A DNA stretch of 64,000 bases, taken from assembly GCA_963843835.1 (NCBI GenBank), contig CAWJMD010000001.1, forward strand, positions 930,001-994,000, given 5' to 3'. A program made the translations under genes and the position numbers. Shown here one piece after another: positions 23,179 to 30,384 of this stretch. Source of the stretch: CAWJMD01 sp963843835 (GTDB taxonomy: Bacteria; Actinomycetota; Actinomycetes; Actinomycetales; CAWJMD01). The notes beneath the pieces are model-generated. The model ran no database searches. It had not been told where the DNA came from and saw only the letters and a program-made list of their open reading frames with translations. How positions within the stretch are numbered: position 1 is the first letter of the stretch; each line of letters starts with the position of its first letter.

Positions 23179-23773
23179 GCACGCCGTGTACACCGACTCC
23201 CCCTACGCGGACAAGTACGCCGACCCGCACTACGAGGGCCCGGTGACATGGCTCCTCTTCGGAGGCTGGTTCCTGCTGATGGTCGGCGGCCCGGGCACCG
23301 TCGCGGTCGGAGCGGCCCGCGACGACGCACGGCTCGCCCTACTCGGCTCCGTGATCTCGGTCCTCTGGGCCCTGAGCAACGCCGTGTTCGTCTACCGCAA
23401 GGTCCGCTCCGAGGCCGACCGGTACGACGCGGCGATGAGCTTCCTCACGTGGGTCGGCTCGACCTTTTGTGTGTTCCTCGTGCTCAACATCCCCATGTTC
23501 CACGAACAAGTGATCACCCGCCACCCCCACAGCCCACGCCGACTCGACTTCGGGATGGACCGTCACAGCCCGCTCATCGACACGGCCACCGCGATCGGCT
23601 GGGCCGCCTTCGGGATCCACATCATCGGCATGGTGGTGGTGTGGACGATCGCGAAGGTGCTGTGGCGACGGGAGAAGAGGCGACGGCGAGGCGATCTCCA
23701 CCGCGGTGGAGCTGGCACTGACGGACCAGGGGCCGCGCGAGATACGGCGCCCCCTCTCCGGGATGCGACCTGA
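23168..23773 (+). CDS. Membrane protein of unknown function (paralogue 2)
   Basis: This is a protein of 201 residues, paralogous to the preceding one. Matching blocks are GSVISVLWALSNAVFVYRK (to SSAVAVVWALVNTSWVGRR) and LDFGMDRHSPLID (to LDFGDARYSPLLD), each followed by the same membrane segment. Four membrane segments are again likely. After about residue 175 the frame runs into the decayed tadE copy, read in a wrong frame, so its tail (HRGGAGTDGPGAARD and on) is not part of the original protein. The GTG start overlaps the previous stop by 11 bp; GTG at 23186 is an alternative. Function unknown. Confidence 0.65.
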   Translation: MGSRHAVYTDSPYADKYADPHYEGPVTWLLFGGWFLLMVGGPGTVAVGAARDDARLALLGSVISVLWALSNAVFVYRKVRSEADRYDAAMSFLTWVGSTFCVFLVLNIPMFHEQVITRHPHSPRRLDFGMDRHSPLIDTATAIGWAAFGIHIIGMVVVWTIAKVLWRREKRRRRGDLHRGGAGTDGPGAARDTAPPLRDAT

Positions 23774-23960
23774 GCTGCGAAGCCGACCTCCCGCGGCGAC
23801 TTCGAGCGCCTCGTAGTGGGGTCTGTGATCGGAACCAGTCACGGCTGGACCGCCGAGTGACGCTCCACTCGACCGTCCAGCCACCGCTGGTGGGGTGGGC
23901 ACTCGAGGCGTGCTCCGCATGCATCACGCTACGTGCGACGGATGGGCCAGAGTGGATGCT
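23699..23960 (+). pseudogene. Decayed partial copy of the tadE-tadG 3' ends
   Basis: Bases 23699-23793 resemble the 3' part of the second TadE-like gene (about 21810-21903), and bases 23798-23960 resemble the end of the TadG-like gene (22373-22540). In the copy the DNA between those two segments, about 470 bp, is missing. The TadG-like part reads DFERLVVGS then loses one base near 23857, after which TLHSTVQPPLVGWALEA continues in the next frame, against TLYATVEPPLVGWALEA in the intact gene. This is a dead remnant of a duplication, not an expressed pilin. Confidence 0.85.
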
Positions 23961-24171
23961 CGCTGGGGACACCGCTCATCTGCCGCAGGGGCATGTTGTG
24001 GTCAATAGTGGCGTCCCGCGACTCTCTCACCTCTTTGTGGCGTTGTGCCATATAGGTCGAAAGTCACTGAGAGGCAGCATGATTCACGTTGAGTGAGAGC
24101 GTGGACCTACCCATTCACTGTGCTCTACAGTCCTGCGGAATCGAATGGCTCAACGCACGTACGGGGGAATC

Positions 24172-25356
24172 ATGACGCGAACTCGAGTCGTACTTCTTTC
24201 AGCCGTGGCTCTTCTTGTCGGCTCCGTCGCAGCCCCAGCTTCCGCCGCGCCACCAGGAATTGTGTGCGGTCAGGTGATCACGCAGGACGTCGTTCTCAAG
24301 CACGACCTGACGTGTTCCGGTGACGGTCTGATCGTGGGCGCGTCCGGCGTGACGATCGATCTCCGAGGGCACACGCTGTCCGGCACCGGGGCAGGGACGG
24401 GCATTCGCATCAACTGGCTCTCTGGCGTGCCCAATGCCGCCGTGAACGACACCGTCATCAAGCGCGGAACCATCGCCGGCTTCGGCACGGGCGTCTACCT
24501 GCATCTGGCCAACGGTGCCCGACTCGAGCGTGTCGATGTCGTGGACTGTGGATACGCCGGAGTGTTCATACCTCAGTTGCGTGCGTGGCAAGTGGATGGT
24601 CCCCGGTTGCCCTACGAGTTCCTGTCATCGTCGTTCAGCGATAACGGCCTTGGGATCGAGGCCTTCGACGCAGATGACGTGAGGGTTGAGCGAAGTCGAT
24701 TCGAACGCAACACGCGAGGGATATCTGCCTACTCCAACGCCAACAACTGGCAGATTCGGGATAGCCGGTTTACGGACAACGACCTCGGAGCCATCTACAG
24801 CACGGAGAACAGTTCCTGGACCATCGAGCGCAACATGCTCCGGGACAACGGCGCGGTGGGGCTCTACCTATTCGCTGGGCCTGTTGTCCACCTCGTCAGA
24901 GACAACATCATCTCAGGGCACCACGTGGGCATCGACGTCGTCACCCCTTGGCGGGGTAACGAAGTTGCCGGTAATCGCATCAAGGACAACGGCGTTGGCC
25001 TGCGTGTCAGGCACGTTGTCGATGGCGGACTACTGCTACACGACAACGTCTTCGCCTCGAACGGCGCGGCTGGGGCTCTCATTGATCTGAGCTTTGCACG
25101 ACAACCCGTCGAGATCAGCAACAACCGCTTCGACAAGAACGGCTACTCACCAGGTAGCTTCGTCGCCCCGGACGGAAGCCCACTCGACGACGGACTCCAC
25201 GTCCGCGCTCCCGCTTCGGTCACTGTTCTCGTGTCAGACAACTCAGCCACGCGCAACGCCGACTTGGGCCTCGAAGCGCCGACGGCAACGGACGGTGGGG
25301 GCAACTCCGGTCGGTGGAACGGCAACCCGGCTCAGTGCGTCGGGGTCATCTGCTGA
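24172..25356 (+). CDS. Secreted right-handed beta-helix repeat protein
   Basis: This is a protein of 394 residues with a signal peptide (VVLLSAVALLVGSVAAPASA, cleavage after ASA) and repeats typical of parallel beta-helix proteins of the NosD/pectate-lyase type: GVTIDLRGHTLSG, NNWQIRDSRFTDNDLG, SWTIERNMLRDNGAVGLY, NRIKDNGVGLRVR and so on, each with an N-rich turn. Such proteins bind or cut polysaccharides outside the cell; catalytic residues cannot be assigned. GGGGGAA precedes the ATG. Its base composition and codon use (frequent A/T in third positions, e.g. ATA and ATT) differ from its neighbours, and it lies next to the pseudogene remnant, so recent acquisition is likely. A TACAGT box at 24126 might be the promoter. 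Confidence 0.85.
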   Translation: MTRTRVVLLSAVALLVGSVAAPASAAPPGIVCGQVITQDVVLKHDLTCSGDGLIVGASGVTIDLRGHTLSGTGAGTGIRINWLSGVPNAAVNDTVIKRGTIAGFGTGVYLHLANGARLERVDVVDCGYAGVFIPQLRAWQVDGPRLPYEFLSSSFSDNGLGIEAFDADDVRVERSRFERNTRGISAYSNANNWQIRDSRFTDNDLGAIYSTENSSWTIERNMLRDNGAVGLYLFAGPVVHLVRDNIISGHHVGIDVVTPWRGNEVAGNRIKDNGVGLRVRHVVDGGLLLHDNVFASNGAAGALIDLSFARQPVEISNNRFDKNGYSPGSFVAPDGSPLDDGLHVRAPASVTVLVSDNSATRNADLGLEAPTATDGGGNSGRWNGNPAQCVGVIC

Positions 25357-25423
25357 CGGTCCGGCATCGGGGGCCGTCGGGGCAGAGCACAGAAGGTGGC
25401 GAGCCAGTCCGGCCGCGAACCGG

Positions 25424-25837
25424 TCAGCCGGCCGACGCCAGCTCCTCGCCGATCTCGCAGAGCTTCGCTCCGCCGGTCATCTCACTCAGCCGCTTCTTGA
25501 GGTCCGCAGTGCGCTGCTCGGCCTCTCGGACGAGCCTGTCAGCGACCACGGCCCAGTCCTCGGGCTGGGCGTCCTCGGGGACGTCCGCCAGAGCCTCGGC
25601 GATCTCGCGGACGGTGAGCCCGATGCGCTGCGCCAGCCGTGCGACCTGGAGACGGCAGGCCGCATCCTCGTGGAAGATCCGCTGGTTCCCCGGCCCTCGG
25701 ACTGCGTGGATCACGCCGTACTTGTCGTAGAACCGCACCGCTGACGGTGCGACGCCCGCCGCGGCAGCGACCTGCCCGACGGTGAGGGTGCCGGACTCAG
25801 TGTCCACGTGTGAGCCGCGCTGCGTGGCAGTGGTCAT
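25424..25837 (-). CDS. MerR family transcriptional regulator
   Basis: This is a protein of 137 residues. The N-terminal winged helix reads LTVGQVAAAAGVAPSAVRFYDKYGVIHAVR, a clear MerR DNA-binding domain, followed by a coiled helix region that would form the dimer (QVARLAQRIGLTVREIAEALADV onward). One Cys sits in the DNA-binding half and one near the C-terminus (KLCEIGEEL); no SoxR-type iron-sulphur cluster of four Cys is present, so the effector is unknown. It is divergent from an FMN reductase/MFS operon whose promoter has the stretched 19-bp spacer that MerR activators twist, so control of that operon is likely. Confidence 0.92.
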   Translation of the reverse strand: MTTATQRGSHVDTESGTLTVGQVAAAAGVAPSAVRFYDKYGVIHAVRGPGNQRIFHEDAACRLQVARLAQRIGLTVREIAEALADVPEDAQPEDWAVVADRLVREAEQRTADLKKRLSEMTGGAKLCEIGEELASAG

Positions 25838-25862
25838 GGCTGGATCCTGCCCGCTCCTCGGC

Positions 25863-25893
25863 TTGACCTCAACATTTGTTCAACCCTCAGGGT
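25863..25893 (+). promoter_or_regulatory. MerR-type promoter with 19-bp spacer and dyad
   Basis: TTGACC (25863-25868) and CAGGGT (25888-25893) are separated by exactly 19 bp, two more than the usual optimum. AACATTTGTT, a perfect dyad at 25871-25880, sits inside the spacer where MerR dimers bind. The start codon of the FMN reductase gene lies 7 nt after the -10 box, so its message may be leaderless. Confidence 0.75.
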
Positions 25894-25900
25894 CCTTGGC

Positions 25901-26488
25901 ATGACCACTTCTCACAACGTCCGTGCCCCACAGACATCACCGCGCACCCTGGTCCTCGTCGCGAGCGTGCGGAAGGCCCGCCTCGGCAACCTGATCGGGG
26001 ACTGGGTCGCGGACCTGGCGCGGACGAAGGGGCCTGTCGACGTCGTCGACCTCGCGACCGTGGAACTCCCCGACGACGCGCTGCTCGAGCCGGGCGGCGG
26101 GCCGCTCACCCCCCTGACGGGGCGGATTGCGGCCGCCGACGCGTTCGTGGTCGTCACCCCCGAGTACAACCACAGCTACCCGGCCGGGCTCAAGCGCGCC
26201 ATCGACTGGCACTTCCACGAGTGGAGGGCCAAGGCCGCGACCGTCGTGTCCTACGGCGTCAACGGAGGACTCCTGGCCACCGAGCACCTGCGGGGCGTCT
26301 TCGCCGAGCTCAACGTCGTGACGACCCGCCGGGCCGTCGGTCTCCGCACGCCGTGGCTCGATGTCGACGAGGGAGCCTTCCAGCCCCCGGACGGGAGCGC
26401 CGCAGCCGTCGACGCGGCGCTCGACGAGCTGGCGTGGTGGGCCACGACCCTCCGCGAGGCGCGTGCCGCACGTCCCTTCCCGGCGTGA
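25901..26488 (+). CDS. NADPH-dependent FMN reductase family protein
   Basis: This is a protein of 195 residues with the flavodoxin-like fold of NAD(P)H:quinone/FMN reductases. The phosphate-binding region LVLVASVRKARLGNLI is near the N-terminus and the conserved VVTPEYNHSYPAGLKRAIDW (PEYN motif) is in the middle, as in this family. It probably reduces FMN or small quinones in the cytoplasm. It starts at ATG directly after a MerR-type promoter and ends with a GTGA overlap with an MFS exporter gene, so the two form an operon. A stress- or drug-responsive pair is a fair inference. Confidence 0.9.
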   Translation: MTTSHNVRAPQTSPRTLVLVASVRKARLGNLIGDWVADLARTKGPVDVVDLATVELPDDALLEPGGGPLTPLTGRIAAADAFVVVTPEYNHSYPAGLKRAIDWHFHEWRAKAATVVSYGVNGGLLATEHLRGVFAELNVVTTRRAVGLRTPWLDVDEGAFQPPDGSAAAVDAALDELAWWATTLREARAARPFPA

Positions 26489-28071
26489 GCACCGTCGTCG
26501 CAGCCAGGTTGGACACTTCGGATCGCAAGGTCGGGCTGGTGCTCGCCTTCGGCGGACTGCTGGTCGTCGTGGACACCACCGTCACGCTGGTCGCGATCCC
26601 GGCGATGGTTGCAGCGCTCGACTCCAGCCTGTCCGCCCTCCAGTGGGTCACCACCGGCTACGTCCTTGGCCTGGTCGCGGTGACGCCACTGGCGGCCTGG
26701 ACGGCCACCAGGTTCGGGGACCGCCGCGTCTATCTCGCCGCGGTGGCCACCTTCGTGGTCCTGTCCGTGCTCGCGGGGAGCGCATGGGGCGTCGGGTCCC
26801 TGATCGCGTTCCGCGTACTGCAAGGTCTGGCCGGTGGCCTGATCAACCCCGTGGGCGCGGCGATAGCGCTGCGCTTTGCACCCGTCGGGGCCCGCGGGGC
26901 CATGATGAGCCTGCTCGGCCTGCCCGTCGTGGTCGGTCCGGTACTGGGCCCGCCGCTCGCCGGCCTGCTCGTCGACGCGACATCGTGGCGCTGGCTGTTC
27001 TGGGTGAACCTCCCGGTCGGGCTCGTCGCCTGGCTGCTGTGCCGTCGCGTCCTGCCGGTGGAGCGCCGTGCCTCCAGGGGCCGTGTGGACGTGGTCGGCG
27101 CCTCGTGCGTGGCCGGTGGGGCCGCGTCCCTCGTCTTCGGCTGCACCCTGGTGGCCGACTCCGGGCGGATCACAGCGACCGCTTGTGCCGCAGCGGTTCT
27201 GGGGGCGCTGCTTCTCGCGCTCTTCGTCCGCAGGGCACTGCGCCAGTCCGATCCGCCGGTCAGGGTGCGACTCCTCGCCACCCGGCAGCTCGGTGCCGGC
27301 GCATTCGTGCTGTTCACGTTCGGGGCCGCCTACTTCGGCTCGATGGGCGTCCTACCGGCCTTCGTGCAGGGCGTCCGAGGAGATCCCGTCGCCGTCGCGG
27401 GTGCTCTCGCCGTGCCCACCGGAGTCGCCGTCGGTCTGACGCTGCAGGTCGCGACGCGACTGGTCGACCGGACGGATCCGCACCGCATCGTCGTCTTCGG
27501 AACCGTGACGGCCGCGGTCGGTCTCGTCGTCCTCTGTGCTGGGACCAGCCGCGACGCCCCATACCTGGTGGCCGCGGTCGGAGGCGCCGTCCTCGGCGTC
27601 GGGTCGGGCGCGACGCTGATGCCGTCCATGACCGCGGCCAGCATGGCCCTGGTGGGGGACGACGTGCCGCACGGGACGACCCTGCTGAACCTGGCCGCGC
27701 AGCTCGGGAACGCGCTCGGAACCGCCCTCACCACCACCGCCTTGACGTTGCTGGTCACGGCCCGTGTGCCCGGCCTGGGCTCCGCGGGCGAGGGTGGTCT
27801 CGCAGCGATGGTCGGGCTCGGCGACGCGGCCCGCAGCCGCATGCAGCCGGAGCTCGCCGCCTCCGTCGGGATGACCTACACCGTTCCCCTCGTCCTCTGT
27901 CTGGCGGCCGCACTCGCTGCCGTCGTGGGGATGCGCCCCACGAGGCCCGGGGTCCGGGCAACGTCCGGAAGCGGTCGCATCGGTCTGTCGTCAGCCGTCA
28001 CGGTTCGCGGTCGACCAGCCGCACCACCAGATCGGCCCGCGCACGCGTCGCCGACACCAGCTCGGCGTTGA
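26485..28071 (+). CDS. MFS drug exporter, DHA2-type
   Basis: This is a protein of 528 residues with about 14 membrane segments, which fits the DHA2 branch of drug:proton antiporters. Motif C region LGLPVVVGPVLGPPLAGLLVD and motif A-like RFGDRRVYL are visible, as is VVVDTTVTLVAIPAM in segment one. It is translationally coupled to the FMN reductase (GTGA overlap). The last 74 bases overlap the convergent P-loop kinase gene. The MerR promoter upstream suggests induction by its own substrate, as for many multidrug exporters. Confidence 0.9.
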   Translation: MSTVVAARLDTSDRKVGLVLAFGGLLVVVDTTVTLVAIPAMVAALDSSLSALQWVTTGYVLGLVAVTPLAAWTATRFGDRRVYLAAVATFVVLSVLAGSAWGVGSLIAFRVLQGLAGGLINPVGAAIALRFAPVGARGAMMSLLGLPVVVGPVLGPPLAGLLVDATSWRWLFWVNLPVGLVAWLLCRRVLPVERRASRGRVDVVGASCVAGGAASLVFGCTLVADSGRITATACAAAVLGALLLALFVRRALRQSDPPVRVRLLATRQLGAGAFVLFTFGAAYFGSMGVLPAFVQGVRGDPVAVAGALAVPTGVAVGLTLQVATRLVDRTDPHRIVVFGTVTAAVGLVVLCAGTSRDAPYLVAAVGGAVLGVGSGATLMPSMTAASMALVGDDVPHGTTLLNLAAQLGNALGTALTTTALTLLVTARVPGLGSAGEGGLAAMVGLGDAARSRMQPELAASVGMTYTVPLVLCLAAALAAVVGMRPTRPGVRATSGSGRIGLSSAVTVRGRPAAPPDRPAHASPTPARR

Positions 28072-28693
28072 CCTGGTCGATCCCGGCTACCCAGGCCTCC
28101 GCCGCGTCCTGCATCTTGCCGAACTCGACGTGCCGCCGCACCAGCCGGTCGATCCGGGTGCGCTCGTCCAGCACCACGAACCACACGGCATCGAGAGCCT
28201 GTCGCGCTCGTCGAGCGGCTGGGTGGTCCGCGAGCAGGTAGTTGCCCTCGGTGACGACCAGCCGACACTCGGCCGGAACAGCGATCGCGCCGGCGATCGC
28301 CTCCTCGATGGAGCGGTCGAAGACCGGGGCGTAAACCGTGTCGCGCGCTGACCGGAGACGTTCGAGCAGGTGCGCGTACCCGTCCAGGTCGAAGGTCTCC
28401 AGCGCTCCCTTGCGGTCCCGCAGGCCCAGGTCCTCCAGCACGACGTTGGCGAGGTGGAACCCGTCGAACGGCACCACGACGGTCCCCAGGTCCGCGAGCC
28501 GGTCAGCCAGCGCGACGGCCACCGTCGACTTGCCCGCTCCCGGCGCACCCGTCAGCCCCAGCATCGTGCGGGCTCGCCCATCGCCGACCAGGGCCCGGAC
28601 CCGGCCGACCAGCTCGTCCACCGTCGCCGAGATGGACCGCGCACGAACGGGTTCCGTGTCTTCCGTGGACGCTCCTTCGATCACCTGACCCAC
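27998..28693 (-). CDS. P-loop nucleoside/nucleotide kinase family protein
   Basis: This is a protein of 231 residues in the uridine kinase/pantothenate-kinase-like P-loop family. Walker A is GAPGAGKST (about 49-57). FDGFHLANVVLEDLGLRDRKGALETFD (split in two) matches the substrate-binding part of this group, where the DGFH motif is typical, and VVTEGNYLL is the Walker B-like segment. The phosphate acceptor is uncertain; uridine, a sugar, or another small alcohol is possible. The GTG start lies 1 nt after the stop of the F420-dependent reductase-like gene, so the two share an operon. The 3' end overlaps the MFS gene by 74 bp. Confidence 0.87.
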   Translation of the reverse strand: MGQVIEGASTEDTEPVRARSISATVDELVGRVRALVGDGRARTMLGLTGAPGAGKSTVAVALADRLADLGTVVVPFDGFHLANVVLEDLGLRDRKGALETFDLDGYAHLLERLRSARDTVYAPVFDRSIEEAIAGAIAVPAECRLVVTEGNYLLADHPAARRARQALDAVWFVVLDERTRIDRLVRRHVEFGKMQDAAEAWVAGIDQVNAELVSATRARADLVVRLVDREP

Positions 28694-28694
28694 C

Positions 28695-29375
28695 TCACCG
28701 CACGATCTTGAAGTTCAGCATCGGTGTCCCCACCGACCCGAGCAGGCGCAGCCACACCGGCAGCATCATCTCCGGGCCGCGGGCGGTCGTGATGTCCCCG
28801 AGGTCGATCACGTCGGTGTGCCCGAAGGCGCGCAACAGCTCGGTGACCGTGCCCTTGGCCGCGTCGTCGTTCCCGGACACGAACACCGAGTGCTGGCCGT
28901 CGGCCAGCTGCTGCGGGTCGACCATCACCGCCGCGGTCATCGTGTTCAGCGACTTCACCACGCGCGCCCTCGGGAACGTCCGCTGGATCTGCTCGGCCAA
29001 CGAGTCCGTGTTGCTGACGAACAACGACGGCGGGAAGCCCTGCGAGAAGTCGAGCGGGTTGGAGACGTCCAGCAGCACCTTGTCGTCGAGGTTGTCGGCA
29101 CCGGCCAGCGTGAGCGCCTCGATCGACCCGCTGCCGCCGGTCGCGTTGACCACGAGCTCGGCACCGGCCGCCGCCTCTGCGAAGGTCTCGAGCGCCACCC
29201 CGGCGTGCTCCTCGAGCCACTGCGGCACGGGCGCGTTCCCGCGCTCGTCCGGTTCGGTCCGGGCGAGCGTGGTCGCCAGGTCGCGCGTGCCGACCACCAC
29301 CTCGTGGCCGAGCCCGGCCAGTCGGGCGGCCAGCGTGCGACCGACGGTTCCGGTGCCGAGGACGGCGATGCGCAT
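28695..29375 (-). CDS. F420-dependent NADP reductase-like protein
   Basis: This is a protein of 226 residues with an N-terminal Rossmann motif MRIAVLGTGTVGRTLA. Other visible parts are GHEVVVGTRD (NADP ribose-binding region), VVNATGGSGSIEAL, and VVKSLNTMTAAVM (typical of the F420-dependent NADP oxidoreductase family). It may use NADPH/F420 or be a simple NADP-binding reductase. GAAGGGAC precedes the ATG chosen here. It is followed with a 1-nt gap by the P-loop kinase gene. A specific reaction cannot be read from sequence. Confidence 0.88.
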   Translation of the reverse strand: MRIAVLGTGTVGRTLAARLAGLGHEVVVGTRDLATTLARTEPDERGNAPVPQWLEEHAGVALETFAEAAAGAELVVNATGGSGSIEALTLAGADNLDDKVLLDVSNPLDFSQGFPPSLFVSNTDSLAEQIQRTFPRARVVKSLNTMTAAVMVDPQQLADGQHSVFVSGNDDAAKGTVTELLRAFGHTDVIDLGDITTARGPEMMLPVWLRLLGSVGTPMLNFKIVR

Positions 29376-29554
29376 GGCGGGTCCCTTCGAGACGGGAGCC
29401 GGCGCGACACCGGCCCGCACCTACAGGCCTACCAGACGGGCCCCCCTGGGACCCAGCACGACCGCACTCCCTGGCGGCTCAGCCCGATGGTGGAGCAGCA
29501 TGGAGGTGGGCCACATCGGCTCCGTTGTGGCCGCGCGCAGTCGGGGAGGTCTTG

Positions 29555-30295
29555 ATGGTCGGCGAACGAGTCCGGTCCAGGGTGAGGATCACTCAGCGGC
29601 TAAGGGAGCGGATCGTCCGCTGGGGCGACGCCCGACGAAAGGACCCCGCGGACATCGTGGTCCGAGCGCCCGCTGGGACCACCGTGACGATGTCACCGCC
29701 CGGCGCGATGCCGACCATGCCGTCGTCGCCACCGGGACCGCAGATGTCCATGTCGCCGGACCGGTTCGCGGGCCGTCGGAGCTTCAGGTACGCCCACGAC
29801 TCGCTCCGCGTCCTGGCAGCTCCACGGTCCCCAGGTGCATCCGCAATGGATTCGGCAGACCGCGAGATCCTCCTGGCGGTGTACAAGCAGGTCAGTGACA
29901 GCTGGCGGGTGCTGACAGATGTCCGGTTCAAGTTGTTGGCTCTCATACCGCCGGTTGCTGCCCTGGCCTTGGTCGCTGTGGTCACGGAGCAGGGACCGCT
30001 CGCGGGCTCGGGCGTCGCGCCACGCGTAGGGCTGGCGACGTTCGGACTGCTGGTCACGGTAGGGCTCCGTATGTATGACCTGCGCAACGACGAGCTCTAC
30101 GACGATCTCATCAGTCGTGGGCGCCGCGCCGAGTTCGAGCTGGGTGTCCACGCCGGGGTGTTCCTCGCGCGACCGGAGCCGAAGAAGTCCTTCGGTCTGA
30201 CCCTCGTGCGGCACCGGACGGCAACGTCTCTCGTGTACGGCTCCGTGATCCTGGCCTGGATCGCAGCCGGCCTCTACGCCGCCGTCTTCCGCTAG
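29555..30295 (+). CDS. Membrane protein of unknown function with Met/Pro-rich N-terminus
   Basis: The frame encodes up to 246 residues. The C-terminal 149 residues start MDSADREILLAVYKQVSD and hold two or three hydrophobic segments (LLALIPPVAALALVAVV, APRVGLATFGLLVTVG, SLVYGSVILAWIAAGLYAA), a form common in small actinobacterial membrane proteins. Upstream lies an Arg-rich and then Met/Pro-rich stretch. I begin at the ATG with GGGGAGG ahead of it because codon bias stays GC-rich at third positions over most of that stretch; starting at the ATG at 29846 is the main alternative. Function is unknown. Confidence 0.6.
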   Translation: MVGERVRSRVRITQRLRERIVRWGDARRKDPADIVVRAPAGTTVTMSPPGAMPTMPSSPPGPQMSMSPDRFAGRRSFRYAHDSLRVLAAPRSPGASAMDSADREILLAVYKQVSDSWRVLTDVRFKLLALIPPVAALALVAVVTEQGPLAGSGVAPRVGLATFGLLVTVGLRMYDLRNDELYDDLISRGRRAEFELGVHAGVFLARPEPKKSFGLTLVRHRTATSLVYGSVILAWIAAGLYAAVFR

Positions 30296-30347
30296 CCACC
30301 GAACCCGGCGCTGCCGCGACCTGGCGCTGAGCGCCGCGTCCGATATC

Positions 30348-30357
30348 TTGACGTCAA
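30348..30357. promoter_or_regulatory. Palindrome TTGACGTCAA before the isocitrate dehydrogenase gene
   Basis: A perfect 10-bp palindrome lies 28 bp before the GTG start of the isocitrate dehydrogenase gene, and its left part could double as a -35 box TTGACG. An operator for a dimeric regulator is the natural reading. No regulator gene can be tied to it. Confidence 0.45.
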
Positions 30358-30384
30358 ACAAATCCGAGACGGACGGAGCACGTG

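Noticed and set aside
23857..24096. A short frame starting MTLHSTVQPPLVGWALEA
   Set aside because: Its first part is the decayed tadG copy and the rest is unrelated DNA; it is not a gene.
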